This document shows positions 58,234 through 64,000 of a stretch of 64,000 bases of DNA, in pieces; position 1 is the stretch's first letter, and every line of letters begins with the position of its first letter. The stretch is from NCBI RefSeq assembly GCF_900177675.1, contig NZ_FXWM01000001.1, positions 2,923,001-2,987,000 on the forward strand, in the 5' to 3' direction. Origin of the DNA: Bacillus sp. OV166. GTDB lineage: Bacteria; Bacillota; Bacilli; Bacillales; Cytobacillaceae. A model generated the notes under the pieces. That model did no database searches, was not told the DNA's origin, and saw nothing but the letters and a program-made list of their open reading frames with translations. Made by a program: the position numbers and the translations under genes.

Positions 58234-58356
58234 TTAATAATATCTTCGACCAACAAAGGCAGAACCTACGATAATAAGTGGAATAAACAGTACAACAATT
58301 ATTACGAAACTTCCGCTCCATGGAGGGCTAACGGGATAGTTTTGTCCCGATAACAT
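58234..58356 (-). CDS. YjcZ-family small spore membrane protein, 40 residues
   Basis: MLSGQNYPVSPPWSGSFVII VVLFIPLIIVGSAFVGRRYY: short polar head and a single C-terminal helix IIVVLFIPLIIVG, the pattern of YjcZ/sporulation small membrane proteins. No good ribosome binding site seen. A similar C-terminus is present at 63941-64000. Confidence 0.6.
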   Translation of the reverse strand: MLSGQNYPVSPPWSGSFVIIVVLFIPLIIVGSAFVGRRYY

Positions 58357-58399
58357 AAACTAACAGAATGAAAACGATAATATATAAAGGAGATTACAT

Positions 58400-59626
58400 A
58401 TGCTGAAAAAGATACTGAAAATCCTTCAAGTACTCCTAATTGTATTTATCGGCGCATGTTGTGTTTTGCCTGTTTGGGGTAAAATTGACAGAACAGCAGC
58501 CGAAAAAAGGATGGTATTTGACCAGCAGCCCATTCAATACCCGATTCGTCAAAGTAATATTACTATGTATACGGACGGGAAACAGTTAAACAATCAATTT
58601 TTCTCAGATATAAGGAAAGCAAAATATTACGTGCATATCAACTTTTTCTCTATTGCTGATGATAAAGTAAGTCATCAATTTCTAGATTTATTGAGACAAA
58701 AAAGCCAGGAAGGTATAGAAGTATATTATGCAGTGGACAGGATGGGTGGAATTTTACTAAAGAAAAGGGAAAGAGAATTATTGGTTAAAGCAGGAGTGCA
58801 TTTTACGTATTACAATAAGCCTGCTTTTCCTTATCTTTTTGCTTCTTTGGATCGTCGGAATCATCGCCGTATTTCAATTATTGATGGAAGGATTGGGTAC
58901 ATTGGCGGATTTAACATCGGCAAGAAGTATTTAGGAGAAAAAGTAAAACTCGGTCACTGGAGAGATTATCACCTTCAAATACGAGGAGAAGGAGTTCAAG
59001 ATCTAGAACATCAATTTGTGTTAGACTGGAAGAAAAACACAGAGCAACAGATTCCTATACACAGCGCGACAAAGGAAAAGGGAGCAACCTCGCATCGATT
59101 TACTGCATATTATAGCGGAGAAAAACTTGGGCAAGATTATGCAATGCTGTTTCATCAAGCAAAAGAGTCCATCATTATAGTAACACCTTATTTTATACTA
59201 AATGACAGAACTATTTGGAACTCATTAATGGATGCAAGAAAAAGAGGAGTTCGTGTTAAAATTCTGTTCTCACCTCATTCGGATGCACTGTTAGTTAAAG
59301 AGGCAGCGTATCCATATATTCGAAAAGCATTAAAACAGGGAATAGAAGTATACGGTTATAAAAAGGGAGTGATACACGGTAAAGTATTCTTGATTGATAA
59401 AAACGTATTGATGGTAGGGACCGTAAATTTTGATTCGCGCTCGTTTCATTTAAATGAAGAAATGAACTGCTATATCCATGACCCTGTCTTTATTTCTAAA
59501 ATAAAGCCAGTCATCAATGAAGACATCCAAAATTCAAAGCGAGTAACATCCTCTGACGTCAATCAATTATCTATAAAAGAAAAACTGAAAGAAAAGTTTG
59601 CAAAAATGATTGAGTATTATTTGTAA
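58400..59626 (+). CDS. phospholipase D/cardiolipin synthase-family protein
   Basis: 408 residues, N-terminal membrane anchor (about 7-28) and two PLD domains. The second HKD motif is canonical (HGKVFLIDKNVLMVGTVNFDSRS); the first reads HRRISIIDGRIGYIGGFNIG, with Arg in place of the motif Lys. It may still make cardiolipin or transfer phosphatidyl groups; the substitution is notable. AAAGGAG before ATG. Confidence 0.85.
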   Translation: MLKKILKILQVLLIVFIGACCVLPVWGKIDRTAAEKRMVFDQQPIQYPIRQSNITMYTDGKQLNNQFFSDIRKAKYYVHINFFSIADDKVSHQFLDLLRQKSQEGIEVYYAVDRMGGILLKKRERELLVKAGVHFTYYNKPAFPYLFASLDRRNHRRISIIDGRIGYIGGFNIGKKYLGEKVKLGHWRDYHLQIRGEGVQDLEHQFVLDWKKNTEQQIPIHSATKEKGATSHRFTAYYSGEKLGQDYAMLFHQAKESIIIVTPYFILNDRTIWNSLMDARKRGVRVKILFSPHSDALLVKEAAYPYIRKALKQGIEVYGYKKGVIHGKVFLIDKNVLMVGTVNFDSRSFHLNEEMNCYIHDPVFISKIKPVINEDIQNSKRVTSSDVNQLSIKEKLKEKFAKMIEYYL

Positions 59627-59708
59627 AAACTAAGTATTTTTATTTTAAGGAGTAGTAGACTGCATTTTATTAGAATAAATTAAATTACTGATACTAAAAT
59701 AGAATGCT

Positions 59709-59746
59709 ATGGAGAGGGAACGTTGTTTCCTTCTCTTTTTTATTTA
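59709..59746 (+). terminator. terminator after PLD gene
   Basis: GGAGAGGGAAC gtt GTTTCCTTCTC with TTTTTT. Confidence 0.75.
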
Positions 59747-59820
59747 GGCTATGTAAAGGGGTACTCCTTTTTACTACCATTTAAGAACGATATTTTCTTA
59801 CATATTCTGTGTTGAAAATG

Positions 59821-59906
59821 AGCTTCATGGATGGCGAACGGGTGCTTTCCTTCATTAAAAATCAGCTTCATGGATGGCGAACGGGTGCTTTCCTTCATTA
59901 AAAATC
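59821..59906 (+). repeat. exact 43-bp tandem duplication
   Basis: Units 59821-59863 and 59864-59906 are identical, each holding a GCGAACGGGTGCTTTCC piece of the palindromic element. A third partial element (TTCAACTAACCGGTGC) follows at 59917-59933. Recent slippage product. Confidence 0.9.
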
Positions 59907-59959
59907 AGCAATGATCTTCAACTAACCGGTGCTATAATTCAATAAGCTAATATATAGAA

Positions 59960-60000
59960 AAATGCTCAGAGTTTATATGCTCTGAGCATATTTTTATATG
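59960..60000 (+). terminator. hairpin terminator
   Basis: ATGCTCAGAG tttatatg CTCTGAGCAT then ATTTTTA. Confidence 0.7.
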
Positions 60001-60124
60001 CCGATTATTTTGTTAATTTTCTTGTTAATCCTAATGTTAATTCTCCCTTGATTTTAACCACTAATTGGAATTTTGTACTTCATAATAGAACCCGTTACTA
60101 AAAGACTCTTTTTTAATATTTCCG

Positions 60125-60358
60125 TCAGAACTGGGGGAGATTATCAAGGTTGTTGGTCGGATCACCGTCCGGATTGCTCCGAAGATGTTCCTCTCCATCG
60201 CCACCCATGAAAACATTGACGTTTACAATTAACCCACTTTTTGCCATCTGTTGTGCTTCTTTGTAATCAACGACTTGACCGTTTGACAACTTTAATTCAA
60301 TAATATCGTCATCTCCATTCTTACGGACCGCGATGACAGATTCTTGACGTTTTTCCAT
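60125..60358 (-). CDS. DUF3892 domain protein
   Basis: 77 residues: ESVIAVRKNGDDDIIELKLSNGQVVDYKEAQQMAKSG fits DUF3892. C-terminal NPDGDPTNNLDNLPQF is acidic. Function unknown. AGGAGGCG before ATG. Confidence 0.85.
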   Translation of the reverse strand: MEKRQESVIAVRKNGDDDIIELKLSNGQVVDYKEAQQMAKSGLIVNVNVFMGGDGEEHLRSNPDGDPTNNLDNLPQF

Positions 60359-60555
60359 AATTTCGCCTCCTATATATAAGTAGGATGACTTAAAAAAATA
60401 AAAAAATTCATATTTTATGAACCATGCAGCCGAAGATTAGCTGTGTAAATCTTTAGCCAAATGATTGCGGACCTAATTTTATAAATTAATCAATTCGTAG
60501 TAGCGGACGCTTTTATAAGTATTTAACACATTTTATTCCTTTTTATCGATAAGTA

Positions 60556-60593
60556 TTGTACTTAAACTATCGGGCAGTTTAGTTGAAGAAGGA
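60556..60593 (+). repeat. palindromic element, short copy
   Basis: TGTACTTAAACTATCGGGCA GTTTAGTTGAAGAAGG, without central hairpin, between two minus-strand genes. Confidence 0.55.
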
Positions 60594-60644
60594 ATAGCTA
60601 CTTTATGTTGGAATTATCCATTAAATTAAGAAGCTAATTAAAAA

Positions 60645-60676
60645 TATACCCCTCACTAATGAGGGGTATATCTTAT
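60645..60676 (-). terminator. terminator of DUF3231 gene
   Basis: ATATACCCCTC actaat GAGGGGTATAT, followed on the minus strand by a T run. Confidence 0.8.
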
Positions 60677-61677
60677 TTATCTTGTGCCAGTTCTTTTCTA
60701 TTGGGAGCAAGTGGTGGCTGTTCTAACCACTTGTTTTTCACCATAATATCGAACCAGTTTTTGGTAACTCCTAATGTTTTTAGAATTGCTTTTTCATAAG
60801 CTACAGCTAGGTCTGTTCGCATGGCTCCTGCTAGACCTGTCCCGTAATATACTTGTGCAGTTTGAGCCAAGAAACCCATATGATACAACATTAATTTATC
60901 TGAAAAAGGAGAGTCTTTTGACGTTGTAACCTCTGATTCCCACGACATTGGAACTGGCAAATTATCCTTGTGCATTATTTTTGAAAGTGCTTGTAGGTTT
61001 TCATCTGCGGTTTTTTCTAATTCCTCAAAAAACTTTCTTACTTCTTTCGATTCTGTGACTTGACTGAATCCGATTGAAAGGACCTTTGCCATAATGCCCT
61101 TTTTAATGTTAAGAGAAATACTGATAATTTCTGTAGCAGATAAAAGTCTCCCTTTTCCGAAGAATCCATCAGTAAAATCTTTGGTAGAAATAAATTCAGG
61201 GCTCTCGTTAGGATAGAAATAGGGGTCTCTTTGGAATATTCCTTTTTTAAGCAATAACTCAATGGTTAAATCGTACATACTTTTTGCATCATTATCACAT
61301 GAATTGTAAAATTCCCGTAGGTCCTTTCTGACAGAAACACTAAAAGCAGTGGTATGACCCAACAAACCATGTATAGTCATAATATGTAAATAATTTAAGC
61401 AGAATGTGTCAGAAAACAATCTCTCTGCACTTTTATTAAGGTCGGACTCAGTAAATCCAATGGGAACTGGAAATCCATCCTTCTCAATGAAGGAAACAAG
61501 CTGCTTCTTTTGCTTTTCCCATGTCTCAATGGCTATTTCAAAAACTTTTTTTATTGATTCGTCTTCTAAAATAGAAATCATATACCTATTTACTATCTCG
61601 GCCATTGTTCCGTTTACATACTCCCCCCATAGTGTTCCTATTTCAGAAGATGTAAGTTTTAAATTATCATTTTCCAT
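60673..61677 (-). CDS. DUF3231 family protein
   Basis: 334 residues made of two homologous helical halves (about 1-165 and 170-334), each with a ferritin/four-helix-like pattern; DUF3231. Widespread in Bacillus, often several copies per genome, role unknown. GAGGAGGTGAG before ATG. The frame ends within the terminator stem. Confidence 0.87.
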   Translation of the reverse strand: MENDNLKLTSSEIGTLWGEYVNGTMAEIVNRYMISILEDESIKKVFEIAIETWEKQKKQLVSFIEKDGFPVPIGFTESDLNKSAERLFSDTFCLNYLHIMTIHGLLGHTTAFSVSVRKDLREFYNSCDNDAKSMYDLTIELLLKKGIFQRDPYFYPNESPEFISTKDFTDGFFGKGRLLSATEIISISLNIKKGIMAKVLSIGFSQVTESKEVRKFFEELEKTADENLQALSKIMHKDNLPVPMSWESEVTTSKDSPFSDKLMLYHMGFLAQTAQVYYGTGLAGAMRTDLAVAYEKAILKTLGVTKNWFDIMVKNKWLEQPPLAPNRKELAQDK

Positions 61678-61773
61678 TTGTTCTCACCTCCTCAGTATTT
61701 TTTACTAATAGAGAAATAGGTATGCATTTCTTTGGAATTAAACCTTTTAGATGATTAGTTGAGTAGTTTCTTG

Positions 61774-61803
61774 ATGAACTAACGGGTGCTTGTGTTGAAG
61801 ATC
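61774..61803 (+). repeat. palindromic element, left arm
   Basis: ATGAACTAACGGGTGCTTGT GTTGAAGATC fused to the open frame of the GNAT remnant. Confidence 0.65.
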
Positions 61804-62192
61804 CAGTTGCAAGTTTTGGGACTGAGGAAGGTTTTGGAGATGAAATTGCTTATATTAATCGGATAAGAGAAAGAGTCAATAAATTCGCAAATGGACAGGT
61901 AATCATTGAAGAAGACAATATATCAATTGGGCAAATGGAACTTCAAATTCTGGAATTCGATGGGAAGGAAATTGGCTATGTAAATTTATTCTATCTTACA
62001 CCAGAATATCGTGGTAAAGGGCTTGGAAAGGAATTAATTCGCTACGCAGAAAATTTTTTCAGAAAATCTAATGTTTCTAAATATCATTTGCGTGAAGCTC
62101 CTACTAATCAAAGAGCCATTCATTTATATACTAAGTCTGGGATGGTCAAATTAAGGGAAAGGGTGCCTTCAGAAGATTTAAGGACAAATTAA
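61791..62192 (+). pseudogene. GNAT acetyltransferase, 5'-truncated
   Basis: The frame is open from the repeat element (VEDPVASFGTEEGFGDEIAY INRIRERVNKF...) through the acetyl-CoA loop PEYRGKGLGKELIRYAE to the stop. The N-terminal beta-strand is missing and no start codon lies before Met 61935, which is already inside the domain. Truncated where a repeat element begins. Confidence 0.7.
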
Positions 62193-62296
62193 TAGATTTT
62201 GAAATGGAAGATCAATGGTATTCATACCGGGACGAGTATTTTAAACAAATTGCGTTTGAGTGGTGTCAGGAAAATAAAATAAACTTTATTGAATAG
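62193..62296 (+). pseudogene. C-terminal fragment of unknown protein
   Basis: IDFEMEDQWYSYRDEYFKQI AFEWCQENKINFIE then stop. Looks like the true end of a protein (possibly UPF0158-like), joined directly to the GNAT stop. No upstream part. Confidence 0.45.
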
Positions 62297-62307
62297 AAAA
62301 GAAAAGG

Positions 62308-62343
62308 AGCGATTACTGAACAAAGAGTAATCGCCTTTTCTTA
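62308..62343 (+). terminator. hairpin terminator
   Basis: GCGATTACT gaacaa AGAGTAATCGC then CTTTTCTT. Confidence 0.75.
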
Positions 62344-62368
62344 TTAAGGTAAAGGGGAAAGTTAGGTG

Positions 62369-62425
62369 ACTAACAGATTTTTCTTGTTGAACTAACGTGG
62401 CAGGTTAGTTAAAGAAAGAGATGTT
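62369..62425 (+). repeat. palindromic element, partial copy
   Basis: GACTAACAGATTTTTCTTGT TGAACTAACGTGGCAGGTTA GTTAAAGAAAG; followed by an AGAGATGTT/AACATCTCT hairpin with T run (62413-62446). Confidence 0.7.
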
Positions 62426-62575
62426 AATAACAACATCTCTTTTTACTCCATTTCTTCTTCAGTTTTCAGCATTTCTTAATCGATGATGTCCACTAATTCT
62501 TGAATACTGTACATATATAAAACAACTTCTTTTTAACATCTTCTATAGATACTTTATTTGGAAGGATACCCACCT

Positions 62576-63180
62576 ATGGAGATTCTTGTATTTTTGAAAG
62601 GTTTAGTTATTGGTTTTTCTATTGCTGCTCCTGTAGGACCTATTGGTGTACTGGTTATTAAAAGAACGTTTGGAGAATATATGGTATTGTGTCGGGAGTT
62701 GGGGCAGCAAGTGCGGATGCAGTTTATGGACTTATTGCAGGGCTTGGTTTAACCTTTATTACAAATTTTTTTATAGGTCATCAGTTTTGGGTTCATTTAG
62801 CAGGGGGAGCATTCCTCTGTTATTTAGGAATAAAAATAGCAATATCTAAAGCATCAGAAAACCCTGCACGAGTCCAAGGTCAGCATTTATTTGGGGATTA
62901 TACCTCAGTTTTTCTCCTTACTCTGACAAACCTTATGACGATAATATCTTTTGTTGGCATTTTTTCAGGATTGGGACTCACTCAAGTTAATGTAGGATCA
63001 GTGGTCACTTTGGTTTTAGGTGTATTTCTTGGTTCAGGAATTTGGTGGCTTATACTCTGTTTTGTTGTGGGGCTTTTCAAGGAAGTTCTCAAAAAACAAA
63101 CCTTAATATGGATTAACCGATTATCGGGTCTTATCATTTTTTTATTTGGAATATATTCCTTTTGGGGTTTATTGCACTAA
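62576..63180 (+). pseudogene. LysE-family exporter, frameshifted
   Basis: MEILVFLKGLVIGFSIAAPV GPIGVLVIKRTFGEY reads from ATG 62576; GIVSGVGAASADAVYGLIAG ... continues in the next frame from about 62682. A single missing base near TATATGG explains it. The two parts make a complete six-helix LysE protein. The TAA stop is formed by the GCACTAACGGGTG of the following repeat element. Confidence 0.85.
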
Positions 63181-63264
63181 CGGGTGTAAGAGTTAGATAT
63201 CCGAGCTGTCATTTAGGCAGCTTTTTTACTTGTTGAACTAACTAGCAGGTTAGTTGAAGAAGAA
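63174..63264 (+). repeat. palindromic element, full copy
   Basis: TGCACTAACGGGTGTAAGAG, hairpin GAGCTG tcatttagg CAGCTTTTTT, TTGAACTAACTAGCAGGTTA GTTGAAGAAG. Contains the LysE stop codon. Confidence 0.88.
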
Positions 63265-63301
63265 ATCGAAGTAATTAAATTTATTTTTCTTTTATCAGAA
63301 A

Positions 63302-63334
63302 AAAATCTGCCTCGACGTTAAAGGCAGTTTTTAT
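63302..63334 (+). terminator. hairpin terminator
   Basis: ATCTGCCT cgacgttaa AGGCAGTTTTTAT. The stretch 63335-63728 contains no gene I can support. Confidence 0.65.
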
Positions 63335-63728
63335 ATTTTGGTGCTTAATTTTATTTTTCCTTAAGATCGGCATCTATGATGCTACTATCTTCGCTATCCT
63401 CATTTGAACGGATGTTTTATATTTAGCCTGTATGACATTTTAAATATATCAGAATACGAAACTATTGGTAATGATTTTAAATGCTGTCATTGGTCAAATT
63501 TGTAAGCGGATTACAGCATAAATAATATTCAGGCTATTTTGTATGAAGCCTTTTAATAAAAACTCTGTTAAATAATAATGTTGATAATTACTCAAAACAA
63601 AAAGGACCCATTTAGGTCCTAGAATAGCCTTCTTCAGCCAGATTCTTAGCTCAATAAGAACAACAGCCTTTGATGGCAGCAAGTTCTTACCATAGGCCTA
63701 TGGAAACACTGTTTAAATCATTTGCTTA

Positions 63729-63860
63729 CTAGAATCTACGTCTTCTTCTACTCTCTCTTTCGAGTTCAAAGGGGAAAAAGGGAAAAAAAGGGAAAAAGGG
63801 GAAAAATCGTCTTCTTCTAAAGTCATCACGAAAAAATCGATCTCTTCGATCAAATGGCAT
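63729..63860 (-). CDS. small Arg/Phe/Pro-rich protein with FFP repeats, 43 residues
   Basis: MPFDRRDRFFRDDFRRRR then FFP-F repeats (four PFF units) and ELERESRRRRRF. AAAGGAGG lies nine bases before ATG 63860. The repeat is encoded by a purine/pyrimidine-asymmetric tract at about 63770-63805. Possibly a spore-coat or nucleic-acid-binding peptide; not recognised. Confidence 0.55.
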   Translation of the reverse strand: MPFDRRDRFFRDDFRRRRFFPFFPFFPFFPFELERESRRRRRF

Positions 63861-63940
63861 TTGCTTCATCCTCCTTTCATTTCAGAAGTCTATATGACAA
63901 AGGGACAGATTAACTTAACCCGCCCTTTGTTCCGTACAAT

Positions 63941-64000
63941 TTAGTAGCCGCTCATGAAAGAAGTCCCGACAATGATAAGCAGAATGAACAATACAACGAT
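63941..64000 (-). CDS. YjcZ-family small membrane protein, 3' part
   Basis: The minus strand enters from the window edge reading IVVLFILLIIVGTSFMSGY and stops at 63941-63943. The single hydrophobic helix matches the YjcZ sporulation family; the N-terminus lies beyond the window. Confidence 0.65.
   Translation of the reverse strand: MVVLFILLIIVGTSFMSGY

Noticed and set aside
58045..58353. 102-residue plus-strand frame
   Set aside because: Antisense to a YjcZ-like gene and decayed glycine-rich sequence; no ribosome binding site.
59821..59906. Possible CRISPR repeat-spacer array
   Set aside because: Only two units, directly adjacent without spacers, and no cas genes in the window.
63494..63682. 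62-residue minus-strand frame
   Set aside because: No ribosome binding site, no protein-like pattern, lies in hairpin-rich intergenic sequence.

Overview
The window looks like the chromosome of a spore-forming Bacillaceae (AT-rich; Neobacillus/Peribacillus/Cytobacillus-like, genus not provable from sequence alone). Support: Bacillus-type queCDE behind a preQ1-I riboswitch, a TPP-riboswitch tenI-thiO-thiS-thiG-thiF operon, a T-box amino-acid permease, PrsW-type protease, YwaF, YnfA, DUF3231, DUF3892, HxlR regulators and YjcZ-type small spore membrane proteins. Ribosome binding sites are strong (AAGGAGG) and TTG starts are frequent.

Layout. 0-9.4 kb: the 3' end of an MFS transporter, a cupredoxin, a DNA alkylation repair protein, a zinc-ribbon PrsW protease, and a large secreted multidomain GH30 glycosidase. 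The glycosidase has two perfect palindromic operators in front and its LacI-type regulator behind. 9.5-16.2 kb: queuosine precursor and thiamine-thiazole operons with their riboswitches. 16.2-20.3 kb: an aldo/keto reductase, an intact IS3-family insertion sequence with IRs, a TAT target duplication and an A_AAA_AAG frameshift site, a YwaF protein and a VOC protein. 20.4-23.3 kb: a duplicated RNA-gene array, tRNA-Ser(GCU) - tmRNA - tRNA-Asn(GUU) - small SRP RNA, present twice around a frameshifted DedA gene. 23.3-36.2 kb: a sulfite oxidase/TauE divergent pair, a repeat-headed coiled-coil protein, a PP2C-like phosphatase with an amidase, a nitroreductase, a MobA-like nucleotidyltransferase, duplicated DUF2975/XRE modules, a degraded tyrosine recombinase and a TetR/YhgE-type pair. 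36.2-64 kb: mostly monocistronic accessory genes separated by a dispersed palindromic repeat. They include a DUF3626 protein, T-box permease, quinone reductase, DoxX/pirin/HxlR redox group, squalene/phytoene synthase, LysE/TrmB pair, stand-alone xanthine-dehydrogenase large subunit, L-LDH, rifampin phosphotransferase, YnfA, methyltransferase and phospholipase D.

The most unusual features are four. (1) Two complete, slightly diverged tmRNA/SRP/tRNA arrays lie 2 kb apart. (2) A roughly 95-bp palindromic element occurs in more than ten near-complete co-oriented copies, several of which contain the stop codon of the preceding gene. (3) Three recognisable genes (tenI, a pirin, ynfA) appear to start at ATT behind good Shine-Dalgarno sequences. 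(4) There is a high load of frameshifted or truncated genes (DedA, VOC, LysE, Nudix, GNAT, integrase, XRE). Some of these could be assembly errors in homopolymers and need read-level checking.
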